The notes under the pieces: model-generated
Told to the model about the DNA's origin: nothing
What the model saw: the letters and a program-made list of their open reading frames with translations, nothing else
Database searches by the model: none
Shown: positions 53,908 to 61,992 of the stretch, piece by piece
Layout: each line of letters begins with the position of its first letter
Numbering within the stretch: position 1 is the stretch's first letter
Assembly: GCF_004369225.1 (NCBI RefSeq)
Contig: NZ_QFFZ01000008.1
Location: 1 to 64,000 of the forward strand
DNA from: Pelotomaculum propionicicum
GTDB taxonomy: Bacteria > Bacillota > Desulfotomaculia > Desulfotomaculales > Pelotomaculaceae
Direction: 5' to 3'
DNA length: 64,000 bases
Position numbers and translations under genes: made by a program

Positions 53908-53981
53908 ATAATGTACCTAAAGCAGAAAGATTTAATCTGGTAACACGGGTTTGGAAAAAGGTGTGTAAAGGAGGGCAATTG

Positions 53982-54518
53982 ATGGGTGAGAAAAGAAACG
54001 GTTTGATTCTGGTAAACACCGGCAATGGCAAGGGTAAAACCACCGCTGCTTTAGGAATGGCTTTCAGAGCCTGGGGGCAGGGGATGAAGGTGTTGGTACT
54101 CCAGTTTATTAAAGGAGGCTGGAAGTACGGTGAATTGAAGGCCGCTGAAAAACTCGGCCCTAACTTTGAAATGCGCCAGATGGGAGAGGGTTTTATCAAA
54201 GGACCCGGCGATCAGTCCCTGGAAGAACACCGTCAAGCCGCCCAGGAAGCCCTGGAGGCAGCCAGTGTCGAAATTTCCTCCGGTAAATATGACCTGATCA
54301 TTCTTGACGAGATCCTGTATGCTGTTAATTACGGGCTGGTCTCACTGGACGATGTACTTGGCCTGATGAAGAAGAAACCGGAAAGTCTTCACCTTGTTCT
54401 GACCGGCCGCAACGCTCCCCCGGAGGTTATTGAACGGGCGGACCTGGTTACCGAAATGAAGGAAATAAAACACCACTACACCAAGGGTATACCCGCCCAG
54501 AAAGGGATAGAATTTTAG
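53982..54518 (+). CDS. cobO: Cob(I)yrinic acid a,c-diamide adenosyltransferase
   Basis: About 178 residues of the CobO/BtuR family. The P-loop-like VNTGNGKGKTTAALGMAFRA is at the N-terminus (11-30), with VLVLQFIKGGWKYGELKAAE, LIILDEILYAVNYG and HLVLTGRNAPPEVIERADLV. It transfers adenosyl from ATP to cobalt in cobalamin synthesis or salvage. The ATG at 53982 is behind AAGGAGGG; the frame is open further upstream into tatD, but homology begins here. It stands apart from other cobalamin genes. Confidence 0.92.
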   Translation: MGEKRNGLILVNTGNGKGKTTAALGMAFRAWGQGMKVLVLQFIKGGWKYGELKAAEKLGPNFEMRQMGEGFIKGPGDQSLEEHRQAAQEALEAASVEISSGKYDLIILDEILYAVNYGLVSLDDVLGLMKKKPESLHLVLTGRNAPPEVIERADLVTEMKEIKHHYTKGIPAQKGIEF

Positions 54519-54569
54519 ATTAAAAGGTATTCCCACGGGAACGCATTTATCTAGGGGAGGGTAGAGTTA

Positions 54570-54992
54570 ATGCGCCAGGTAGCAGTAACGTTGGCATGGA
54601 TCATCAACGCTTTTGAGAACAGCAGCAAGCACTCTGAATACTATGTTGACCTGCAGACAGGTGACGTTAGATATTTTTCACCAATGGATTTTCCCGAGCA
54701 TGAAGACACTATGAAAAAGCTTGACAAACAACCTGAACGTTTCGTCAGGCTCCCCAAGCTCGAAAAAGAACTGTCATTAAAGATTAAGCAGGACTTTATC
54801 GCTGGACTGGATGATGCGAATTTAAAAAAACAGCTGGAAAATGAACTTGAGGACATCAGGTTCAGGCGGGTATTGATGGACTACGAGGAGGAACGCCGCA
54901 AATGGTACAGGTTCCAAAACGAGAGGTATACGGAATTCCTAAAAAAATGGTTCGGGGAAAAGAATATAGAACTGGTTGAAAAATCGATGTGA
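54570..54992 (+). CDS. UPF0158-family protein
   Basis: 140 residues. VTLAWIINAFENSSKHSEYY then VDLQTGDVRYFSPMDFPEHE is the UPF0158 pattern. The C-terminal half is highly charged and helical (RFRRVLMDYEEERRKWYRFQ). Function unknown. It may share a transcript with cobO 51 bases upstream. A terminator follows. Confidence 0.8.
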   Translation: MRQVAVTLAWIINAFENSSKHSEYYVDLQTGDVRYFSPMDFPEHEDTMKKLDKQPERFVRLPKLEKELSLKIKQDFIAGLDDANLKKQLENELEDIRFRRVLMDYEEERRKWYRFQNERYTEFLKKWFGEKNIELVEKSM

Positions 54993-55000
54993 AAAGCGTA

Positions 55001-55034
55001 CCGGGCGCCGGTTTTAAGCACCCGGCTTTTTTTT
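55001..55034 (+). terminator. Terminator after the UPF0158 gene
   Basis: GCCGG pairs with CCGGC (alternative pairing CCGGG/CCCGG), followed by TTTTTTTT. Confidence 0.8.
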
Positions 55035-55070
55035 GTTTAAAAATTATATCGTTGGCTCAGTGTAAAGATA

Positions 55071-55269
55071 AAACAAATTGACAGGATTAACAGGATTTTA
55101 GAAGATTAACAGGATTATAAAATCGATTTTTTAGAATTCTTATTTGCAAAAGTTTTTTTAAGACAACATTAAAAGGTTTCAATATTAAATGAATAATAAT
55201 TATAAGTCTTCATTTGTTTATAGAATCCTGTAAATCCTTATAATCTTGTAAATCCTGTCAATTTGTTTA
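55071..55269. repeat. GACAGGATT hairpin repeat, copy 4
   Basis: It starts AAACAAATTGACAGGATTAA and ends AATCCTGTCAATTTGTTT. The outer 18 bases are perfectly complementary, giving the cleanest copy. The following 330 bases to yabE show no gene. Confidence 0.88.
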
Positions 55270-55603
55270 TTGAAAGAAGACTTACAAGACAATCTTAAGG
55301 TGTTACTGAGTAAATGGAATAATCATATTTTGCTTTAAAATTTGCCTTACATTTGCTGGATGGCTATAGGACGGACAAGGTTTCTGGAATAAGAGACAGG
55401 CAGGCGATAAAAAGCGACAAAAATAAACCCTACCCAAAACCGCCAACTTGTAGTAAAATATAAGTGTGTTAGCATACTATCAGCACAGGTATCAGGACAG
55501 CATTTGAAAGGCACAACAGCAGTAAAATATGCAAATGGAAGGTGAAAAGATAAAAGGCTTACAAACCTAAGAAGTGCCGGACCTGTTGCAAAGGAGGCAT
55601 TTG

Positions 55604-56623
55604 ATGAGTTGGCAAGTATTATTGGAAAGGTTTTTGCACAAAGGGAATAAAAGGCCGGGCAAGTTCCGGATACACAGGTTTTCAATGCACCTGGCATTGG
55701 CCGCGCTTGTACTGACAGCATGTCTGCTGGGCTGTTACGCCTGGTTAAACAAAAATGTCACACTGGTTGTGGACGGCAGGGAAACCAGGCTCAACACCTT
55801 TTCCCGTACAGTCGGCGGGGTCTTGAAAGCAAACGATGTAGTGCTGCTGGAGAAGGATCTGGTTGTACCACCGGTAGACACATCAACAAAGAAGGGTATG
55901 GTTATATCAGTTAAAAGCGCGCTTGATGCGAATATAGCTCTGGACGGGCAATTTTTGCAGGTTAGGACGCAAAGTCAAACAGTAGGCGACCTTCTAAAAG
56001 AATACGCGATAGAACTGGGGCCGGACGACGAGGTTCAGCCTGAGGCGGGTGCTCCCGTCGAACAGGGTATGAATATCCTGGTGGCCAGGATTGGCACATC
56101 AACAGAAATAAAAGAGGTTGCTATTGATTTTGAGACGGAAAGAAAGTATACCACTCAGCTGCCGCAGGGCGCTACCCGCGTTGCCCGGGAAGGTCAGGCG
56201 GGGTCCGAGCGGCAAACCTGGCTGGTTACATACAGGGACAAGGTTGAGATAGGCCGCCAGTTGCTGTCAACTGAGGTTATTTCAGAAGCTGTAAATAAAA
56301 TCATTATGGTCGGCAGCGGCCTGGTAGTGTCAAGGGGCGGCGAGGATATCAGGTATTCTGAAGCTCTTGATATGTTAGCATCCGCCTATTCCTACACCGG
56401 TTACAACACATCCAGCGGAATAGAGCCCTATTACGGGGTTGTCGCGGTTGACCCCAACCAAATCCCGCTGGGGACCAGGCTTTACGTGGAGGGCTATGGT
56501 TATGCCACAGCGCTCGACCGGGGGAGCAGCATCACCGGAAACAGGATCGACCTGTTTTTTGAATCACAGGAGGAGGCGCTCAGCTGGGGCTTGAGACATG
56601 TTAAAGTATATGTTTTAGATTAG
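55604..56623 (+). CDS. yabE: YabE/RpfB-like cell-wall protein with 3D domain
   Basis: About 339 residues. An N-terminal membrane anchor (LALAALVLTACLLGCYAWL) is followed by two ubiquitin-like DUF348 repeats (VTLVVDGRETRLNTFSRTVG; IALDGQFLQVRTQSQTVGDL). A G5-like region and a C-terminal 3D domain follow: GVVAVDPNQIPLGTRLYVEG, ATALDRGSSITGNRIDLFF, with its three catalytic aspartates. It cuts peptidoglycan as a lytic transglycosylase of the Rpf type. ATG 55604 is behind AAGGAGG; the frame upstream to 55574 is not part of it. Bacillus has yabE near ksgA in the same place. Confidence 0.9.
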   Translation: MSWQVLLERFLHKGNKRPGKFRIHRFSMHLALAALVLTACLLGCYAWLNKNVTLVVDGRETRLNTFSRTVGGVLKANDVVLLEKDLVVPPVDTSTKKGMVISVKSALDANIALDGQFLQVRTQSQTVGDLLKEYAIELGPDDEVQPEAGAPVEQGMNILVARIGTSTEIKEVAIDFETERKYTTQLPQGATRVAREGQAGSERQTWLVTYRDKVEIGRQLLSTEVISEAVNKIIMVGSGLVVSRGGEDIRYSEALDMLASAYSYTGYNTSSGIEPYYGVVAVDPNQIPLGTRLYVEGYGYATALDRGSSITGNRIDLFFESQEEALSWGLRHVKVYVLD

Positions 56624-56628
56624 AGCGT

Positions 56629-56650
56629 AAGGCCGCAAGGCCTTTTTCTT
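56629..56650 (+). terminator. Terminator of yabE
   Basis: AAGGCC-GCAA-GGCCTT, followed by TTTTCTTTT. Confidence 0.8.
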
Positions 56651-56746
56651 TTGCCTTTAATCGGGAATAATAAAAGGTAAACATTTGCATTATGTCGAAC
56701 ATCAAGGGAGTTATATTTAGAAACAGCTGGAACAGGGGGGCAGGGG

Positions 56747-57637
56747 GTGTTTGAAGCTATATCGCCGGCAGTGGTACGCGCCGTAATGCAGCGCTTCGGG
56801 CTTTCTTGCCGCAAGAGCCTCGGACAAAACTTCCTGGTTGACTCAAATATTATCAATAAAATTATAGCCGCGGCAGAACTGACCGCTGCGGACCTGGTTG
56901 TGGAAATTGGCCCCGGTTTGGGCGCTTTGACCGGGCGTATAGCCGGCAGGGCCGGCAGGGTGCTGGCTGTGGAAGTGGATAAGGGGCTGCTGCCGGCCCT
57001 GTCGGAAATGCTGGCAGGGGCGGGGGTTATAGAAGTCATTGAGGGCGACGCCCTAAAAATTGATTTTGACCGGCTGGTATGGGAAAAGACAGGGGGAGAA
57101 TTTGGCCGCGGCAGGGGAAAGTATAAATTAATGGCTAACCTGCCTTACTATATTACCAGTCCACTCATCATGCACCTGCTTATGAATCATTTTAATCTTT
57201 CTATGATTATTGTCATGGTCCAGTTGGAAGTAGCGGCCCGCATGACAGCACTGCCCGGAACTAAAGCTTATGGCGCCTTAAGCCTGGCTGTTCAATATTT
57301 TACCGAGCCTAAGATGCTTTTTCGGGTTCCCAGGACGGTTTTTTTTCCGCAGCCTGATGTCGACTCGGCGGTGGTCCGCCTGTCGGTAAGGCCGTCACCT
57401 GCTGTGCGGGTGGCCAGCGAGGAGGAGTTTTTCAAAATAATCAGGGCTTCTTTCGGCCAGAGGCGCAAAACACTATTAAACTCCCTGACAGGCTCCAACC
57501 TGGGCCTGGACAAGGAAAGCTTTCTGCGTGCGCTCAAAAAATCCGGGATCGACCACGCCCGCAGGGGTGAAACTTTAAGCCTGGCGGAGTTTGCCGTCTT
57601 AACCGGAAATATTATGGAGCTAAAGGGAGAAGTTTGA
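56747..57637 (+). CDS. rsmA: 16S rRNA dimethyladenosine transferase KsgA
   Basis: 296 residues. SLGQNFLVDSNIINKIIAAA (24-43), the SAM motif VVEIGPGLGALTGRIAGRAG, the acidic VLAVEVDKGLLPALSE, and motif IV LMANLPYYITSPLIMHLL are characteristic of KsgA, which dimethylates A1518 and A1519. The C-terminal helical domain is complete (FFKIIRASFGQRRKTLLNSL). The start is GTG behind GGGGG. In Bacillus, rnmV lies between yabE and ksgA; it is absent here. Confidence 0.96.
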   Translation: MFEAISPAVVRAVMQRFGLSCRKSLGQNFLVDSNIINKIIAAAELTAADLVVEIGPGLGALTGRIAGRAGRVLAVEVDKGLLPALSEMLAGAGVIEVIEGDALKIDFDRLVWEKTGGEFGRGRGKYKLMANLPYYITSPLIMHLLMNHFNLSMIIVMVQLEVAARMTALPGTKAYGALSLAVQYFTEPKMLFRVPRTVFFPQPDVDSAVVRLSVRPSPAVRVASEEEFFKIIRASFGQRRKTLLNSLTGSNLGLDKESFLRALKKSGIDHARRGETLSLAEFAVLTGNIMELKGEV

Positions 57638-57710
57638 CAAGTAGTGTTGATTAGTAATATTGTATTAACAGCAGCAGGTTGGTGTATGGGTAAAGGATAG
57701 AGGGGTGAAC

Positions 57711-58190
57711 ATGTATTTTACCAGCCCTTCCAAAGGAAAAATGGATTTTGAGGAAATGATGGCCGATATTATCAGGTATATCAAAGGCCTGCCGACTTCG
57801 GCCTATAAGATTATTATCGGCTCAGACTCCATGGTGAAAAACGATACCTGCTTTATTACTGCCATCGTAGTCCACCGGCTGGGTAAAGGAGCACGTTATT
57901 ACTACCATAAAAAAATTCAGCGCAAAATTAAAAGCCTGCGCCAAAAAATATTTTATGAGACCGCGCTGAGCCTGGAAGTGGGCGGCCTGGTCCACAAGTA
58001 CTTTGCAGATTTCGGGTTTGACGACCTGGACGACCTAAATGTGGAAATCCATATTGACGTAAGTGTGCACGGGGATACCAAAAACCTGATCCGCGAAGTG
58101 GTCGGCATGGTCACCGGCAGCGGCTTCAGGGCCAAAATCAAACCCGAGGCCTACGGCGCATCCACCGTGGCAGACAAGCACACCAAATAA
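57711..58190 (+). CDS. YkuK-type RNase H-like protein
   Basis: About 159 residues. YFTSPSKGKMDFEEMMADII, KIIIGSDSM, CFITAIVVHRLGKGARYYYH and IHIDVSVHGDTKNLIREVVG fit the YkuK/DUF458 family with a ribonuclease H-like fold (IGSDS... D...). Activity is uncharacterised in detail. ATG 57711 is five bases behind GAGGGG. It is followed by a terminator and the palindromic element at 58251. Confidence 0.86.
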   Translation: MYFTSPSKGKMDFEEMMADIIRYIKGLPTSAYKIIIGSDSMVKNDTCFITAIVVHRLGKGARYYYHKKIQRKIKSLRQKIFYETALSLEVGGLVHKYFADFGFDDLDDLNVEIHIDVSVHGDTKNLIREVVGMVTGSGFRAKIKPEAYGASTVADKHTK

Positions 58191-58193
58191 ACC

Positions 58194-58220
58194 CCGGCTG
58201 TACCATGAGCCGGAGTTTTT
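58194..58220 (+). terminator. Terminator of the ykuK-like gene
   Basis: CCGGCT-N8-AGCCGG, then AGTTTTTAT. A near copy is found at 58485-58513. Confidence 0.85.
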
Positions 58221-58250
58221 ATATCAGAGATAGAAGTAAGATAATACTAA

Positions 58251-58465
58251 GTCCATGGTGTTGAAACAAGCTGCTCCATTGCGCAGCGTCGTAAGTGAAC
58301 TCAGCGAAGCTAAGGTTGCGAAATTGGATGAGCGGACAAGGATGTCCGCGAAAGCCTGAACTGAGCCAGGACGGCGAATTGAAGGCGGTCCAATTTCGCC
58401 CGAAGCGAGCTGGAAGTTCACTCGACGCGGAGCAGAGGAGCCAAGCGGGTTTCAACACCATGGAC
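58251..58465. repeat. 215-nt structured palindromic element
   Basis: The ends GTCCATGGTGTTGAAAC (58251-58267) and GTTTCAACACCATGGAC (58449-58465) are exact complements. Inside, further segments pair in order: GCGTCG/CGACGC, AGTGAACT/AGTTCACT and GCGAAATTGGA/TCCAATTTCGC, plus an apical hairpin GCGGAC-N6-GTCCGC. Internal loops interrupt the arms as in folded RNAs. No reading frame runs sensibly through it. It lies between two near-identical terminators. Confidence 0.75.
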
Positions 58466-58484
58466 GACTCTAGATGCAAACTGA

Positions 58485-58513
58485 CCTCGGCTGTACTAAG
58501 AGCCGGGGTTTTT
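58485..58513 (+). terminator. Second copy of the terminator, after the palindromic element
   Basis: CTCGGCT-N8-AGCCGGGG, then TTTTTGT. Its sequence follows the hairpin at 58194 almost base for base (CGGCTGTAC...AGCCGG). It overlaps the last codons of the convergent glycosyltransferase gene and would end any plus-strand transcript of the palindromic element. Confidence 0.8.
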
Positions 58514-59308
58514 GTATTTCCCCTGGCAGAAGTCTTCCAGCAGGTCCCAGCGCCGCTGGGGGTGGTAGCCGTTGTATTCCACATCGTTGAAGATGCGGCG
58601 GCGCTTTTCATTCCGGAAAGCATAAAGCGCTTCCGCACAGTCACCTATTATTGTTTGGGCGATCAGTTCGGAATGGACGGGGTCTTTGTCGGGTGAACCA
58701 AGCGCCTTATGGGGTATAGTGGTGCCCACGATAATTTTTAAGTTTTTCTTAACAGCCAGCCCCAGGGACACTGGCGGTATGGCCAGCTCCCGCAGGGGGA
58801 CGGACTGGAGCAGGCGGCGTGAGACAGCGTGCGGCCCGTGGCTGGGTGAAGCCGCTCCTATGGAGCCGTTAAGGCCTATAGCCTTGTTTAACTTAGTGCG
58901 GGCGTTTAATACCTCGAAGGCGAGGCTTGAAAGACTGGCCTGGTACTCTCCGGGATAACAGTCAGTCAAAGCCATATCGGCGCCATTTCCCCATAGTTTT
59001 GCCACCAGTTCTCTTAAGTTCCCCGCGATATTTCCGTTCATATCCCCGTCGACGAAAAGAACCGCTGTCGCTCCTCTGTCCAGGGCAACCTTCGCACCTA
59101 CCGCCCTCGGGATGTCGATACCCAGTGGTTCAATAAATTCAAGGGGCAGGACCCGCGGCGATTTGATTTGCCGGATAATGCTGCCGGAATTATCACTGCT
59201 GCCGTTAATAACAGGGACAATCAGGTCTGAGGGTAAGGATAACAAGGTTTCAAGCGTTTTCTTCACGCGTTTCTCTTCATTAAGAACAGGGACCACGGCT
59301 GCAAGCAT
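58496..59308 (-). CDS. Family 2 glycosyltransferase
   Basis: About 270 residues of GT-A fold: MLAAVVPVLNEEKRVKKTLE at the N-terminus, the nucleotide-sugar metal motif FVDGDMNG (near 90) and a central loop GPHAVSRRLLQSVPLREL. The acceptor and sugar are unknown. I chose ATG 59308 behind GGAAGGAAA; the frame extends to 59389, but that part does not look like the family. It interrupts the rsmA-yabG order on the opposite strand. Confidence 0.82.
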   Translation of the reverse strand: MLAAVVPVLNEEKRVKKTLETLLSLPSDLIVPVINGSSDNSGSIIRQIKSPRVLPLEFIEPLGIDIPRAVGAKVALDRGATAVLFVDGDMNGNIAGNLRELVAKLWGNGADMALTDCYPGEYQASLSSLAFEVLNARTKLNKAIGLNGSIGAASPSHGPHAVSRRLLQSVPLRELAIPPVSLGLAVKKNLKIIVGTTIPHKALGSPDKDPVHSELIAQTIIGDCAEALYAFRNEKRRRIFNDVEYNGYHPQRRWDLLEDFCQGKYKNPGS

Positions 59309-59386
59309 TTTATATTTCCTTCCAAAAGATTTCTCTTTAATAACTAATATATGGAAACCCTTGTAAAAAGTTACCGTAGTCATACA

Positions 59387-59414
59387 CAACCTAGATTGTC
59401 ACTTTCATATGATA
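59387..59414 (+). promoter_or_regulatory. Candidate sigma-K promoter of yabG
   Basis: CATATGATA (59406-59414) fits the sigma-K -10 form CATAnnnTA, with CAACC about 15 bases upstream as -35. The mother-cell timing of yabG in Bacillus agrees. Confidence 0.5.
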
Positions 59415-59439
59415 TAGAAAAAAACAAGGGGTTTTAATA

Positions 59440-60333
59440 ATGGGAGAGATAAAAGTAGGAGATGTGGTTGGCAGAAAATCTTATAACAAGGATATTTTCT
59501 TCAAAGTTATGGATTTAGTTAAAGATAACGTCGGGAAAAAACACTGCCTGCTCAAAGGCATTCACTACAGGCTTTACGCCAATGCCCCTTTGGAAGACCT
59601 GGTAAAAATAGAATCAAGTGAACTGGCCTTTTACCTGCGGGAGCATACGATTAAAAGCAATGAACATATGGGCCGTATTTTCGCAAGGCGGCAGAAGGAC
59701 AGGGAGTTCATTTTAGGCAGGGCGGCGAAACAGGGAGAAAACGATAAAAACAATCCCAATAACCTGGACGGCTTCGATGTGCCGGGGGCAGTTTTGCATA
59801 TTGACGGGGACGCCGATTACCTGGATCTTTGTTTAACCACATATAAACAGCTTAGCATACCGGCCAACGGCTACAATATTGAAGAAGAACAGCAGCCCAA
59901 AGTGGTGGAGTCCCTGCTGAAAAAACACGCCCCGGACCTGCTGGTGCTGACCGGACATGACGGGTTCATCAAGGGCAAGACTGACTTCAGTGACATCAGC
60001 AATTACTATTCGTCAAGTTATTTTGTTGAAGCAGTTAAAGCTGCCCGCCAATATGAAAAAAGCAGGGATGACCTGGTTATTTTCGCTGGCGCGTGCCAGT
60101 CGCATTACGAGGCCATCCTGAACGCGGGCGCAAACTTCGCGAGTTCACCCCAGCGTGTTATGATCCACGCTTACGACCCGGTGTTTGTGGTTGAAAAAAT
60201 AGCTTATACTTCCATTTATGACCCTATTTCCATTAAAGACATTATTGCCGGGACGATCACCGGCTTTAACGGTATCGGCGGTATGGAAACCCGCGGCAAA
60301 TACCGTATGGGCATACCAAAATCCCCTTATTAG
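59440..60333 (+). CDS. yabG: Sporulation-specific protease YabG
   Basis: 297 residues of the C57 peptidase family. Conserved blocks: VGDVVGRKSYNKDIFFKVMD, LVLTGHDGFIKGKTDFSD with His near 173, and VIFAGACQSHYEAILNAGAN with Cys near 219 as the probable dyad. In spores YabG trims coat proteins. The downstream veg-sspF genes of Bacillus are not present here; two small unknown genes and a trypsin-like gene follow. Confidence 0.93.
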   Translation: MGEIKVGDVVGRKSYNKDIFFKVMDLVKDNVGKKHCLLKGIHYRLYANAPLEDLVKIESSELAFYLREHTIKSNEHMGRIFARRQKDREFILGRAAKQGENDKNNPNNLDGFDVPGAVLHIDGDADYLDLCLTTYKQLSIPANGYNIEEEQQPKVVESLLKKHAPDLLVLTGHDGFIKGKTDFSDISNYYSSSYFVEAVKAARQYEKSRDDLVIFAGACQSHYEAILNAGANFASSPQRVMIHAYDPVFVVEKIAYTSIYDPISIKDIIAGTITGFNGIGGMETRGKYRMGIPKSPY

Positions 60334-60352
60334 GCCAAGTACCCCTTTTTAG

Positions 60353-60380
60353 GGTCCTGCATATGATGTTGTAGGACTTT
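60353..60380 (+). terminator. Hairpin after yabG
   Basis: GTCCTGCA pairs with TGTAGGAC around a 9-base loop, followed by TTT only. It may be a weak terminator. Further on, GGGGACA (60402-60408) pairs with TGTCCCC (60440-60446) just before the next gene. Confidence 0.45.
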
Positions 60381-60469
60381 GGAATGGGGACAACGGCTAA
60401 GGGGACATATCATTGTCGGAGGAGCGCCCCCGGCTAAGAATGTCCCCAATTTAAAAGGGGGATTTGCTT

Positions 60470-61474
60470 ATGGATCGATATTTCAGGGCGCTGAAAAAGA
60501 CCCGGGGAAAACTGCTTGGCCTCCAAAATGTTGTTGGTGTCGGGATTGGTTACAAACATATTGGAGACAAAAGTACAGGCGAACCGGCATTTGTGGTTTA
60601 TGTTGAAAAAAAAATACCCTCCGCTGATCTTACCAGGGGCCATATTGTGCCTGAGAAAATCAACGGCCTGGCTACCGATGTGGTGGAAATCGGTGTGGTT
60701 AAGATGCTTGATGTGCGAACCAGGCGCGAAAGGCCCTGCCATCCGGGTGTGAGTATCGGACATTACAAATCTACTGCCGGCACGCTGGGCGCTATAGTTA
60801 AAGACAAGGCCACCAAGGAATTAATGATACTCTCCAATAATCATGTGCTGGCCAATGGATCAAGCCTGCAGAAACCCAGGGCTAAAATAGGCGATCCTAT
60901 TCTGCAGCCAGGTCCTTATGACGGCGGTAAAATGGAAGACCGGGTGGGTACACTGTACCGTTATGTTCCTATAGAAAAACATGTGTCCAAATCAGAATGC
61001 CCGGTGGCGCTGGCTATGGCCAATGGCGGCACCAGGCTTCTCAACCTGGTTAAAAAGGATTACGAGGTGCGCTTTTATAAGCGGTTTAAGGGTGAAAATA
61101 CGGTTGACTGCGCTCTGGCCAAACTTGATTCTTCCAGTCTGGCCATGGCCAGTATTCTGGAAGTTGGTGAAATGCGGGGGGTTGCGGAGGTTAAACCAGG
61201 TGACAAGGTGGTAAAAAGCGGCAGGACTACAGGTATTACCAGGGGTGTGGTTAAATCTACCGGTACAACTTTACAGGTGGAAATGGAAGAAGAGGAGAAA
61301 GTATGGTTTTCTGATCAGGTTGTATCAGATATGAATTCTCAGCCTGGCGACAGCGGTGCTCTGGTCCTGAACGAGGGCCAGGAAGTCGTGGGCCTGTTGT
61401 TTGCAGGCTCAGATAAGCTGACAGTGTTTAACAGGATCAGCAATGTTATTAACCGCCTGAATATAGAGTTTTAG
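60470..61474 (+). CDS. Trypsin-like serine peptidase-fold protein, cytosolic
   Basis: About 334 residues. The catalytic residues of the trypsin fold are visible: His in LSNNHVLA (near 124), Asp in TVDCALAKL (near 214) and Ser in QPGDSGALV (near 294). An N-terminal NVVGVGIGYKHIGDKSTGEP region resembles the front of such bacterial proteins. No signal peptide is present. Substrate unknown. ATG 60470 is eight bases behind AAAAGGGGGA. It stands after yabG and may belong to the spore programme, which is inference only. Confidence 0.85.
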   Translation: MDRYFRALKKTRGKLLGLQNVVGVGIGYKHIGDKSTGEPAFVVYVEKKIPSADLTRGHIVPEKINGLATDVVEIGVVKMLDVRTRRERPCHPGVSIGHYKSTAGTLGAIVKDKATKELMILSNNHVLANGSSLQKPRAKIGDPILQPGPYDGGKMEDRVGTLYRYVPIEKHVSKSECPVALAMANGGTRLLNLVKKDYEVRFYKRFKGENTVDCALAKLDSSSLAMASILEVGEMRGVAEVKPGDKVVKSGRTTGITRGVVKSTGTTLQVEMEEEEKVWFSDQVVSDMNSQPGDSGALVLNEGQEVVGLLFAGSDKLTVFNRISNVINRLNIEF

Positions 61475-61476
61475 TT

Positions 61477-61893
61477 ATGATGTACCGGCCCATAGTCTCA
61501 GGAGACATTGCTTTAACTTTTCTTGGAGAAAATATCCCTGTAATCGGCCCCAGATTTAAAAACAGGGATGAGGCTATAAAAACAGCCCGCCATTATCTGG
61601 AAGGGATTAGGGAATTAACCGGCTTAACCCGTAAAACACCTGTAAATATTGAAATAAAGAAACAGAAAGACGGGAGATTTTCCCTTGTGATGGAAGGCAT
61701 CTGTCAAACATGGGGGGAGCTTTATAACCTCGATGAACTTTTTTTAAAAAGGTTTTGCAAGGGGTTGAAAAAGAAACTGTTTATATTAACCTGTTTCGTG
61801 GAAGAAATTGATGGTCTGGAATGCCTGGTTCTGACAGAAGGGCTGGGTGCGGTTTTTTACGCGCCGGATTATATTAAAAAGTGGCGGTCTTAA
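61477..61893 (+). CDS. Uncharacterised protein, possibly with the trypsin-like gene
   Basis: 138 residues, no signal peptide or membrane segment, rich in Lys and Leu. It starts two bases after the peptidase stop, so the two are probably coupled. I do not recognise a family (YRPIVSGDIALTFLGENIPV; TWGELYNLDELFLKRFCKGL). The codon pattern looks genuine. Confidence 0.6.
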   Translation: MMYRPIVSGDIALTFLGENIPVIGPRFKNRDEAIKTARHYLEGIRELTGLTRKTPVNIEIKKQKDGRFSLVMEGICQTWGELYNLDELFLKRFCKGLKKKLFILTCFVEEIDGLECLVLTEGLGAVFYAPDYIKKWRS

Positions 61894-61914
61894 AATGCGG
61901 CACAAGTATATTGA

Positions 61915-61939
61915 AAAACCCCCGGGCTTGTCTCCCGGG
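61915..61939. terminator. GC-rich hairpin CCCGGG/CCCGGG
   Basis: CCCGGG-N7-CCCGGG forms a stem with A5 on its left and no T-tract on its right. A similar sequence is found after tex. It could end minus-strand transcription, but no minus gene is seen there. Confidence 0.4.
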
Positions 61940-61992
61940 CCTTATTTAAGCCTTGCTGCTAAAAGAATAAACAGTCGGAAAGGGCGGTGACC

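Noticed and set aside
58295-58696. 133-residue frame over the palindromic element
   Set aside because: Half lies in the inverted repeat and half is antisense to the glycosyltransferase; no ribosome site.
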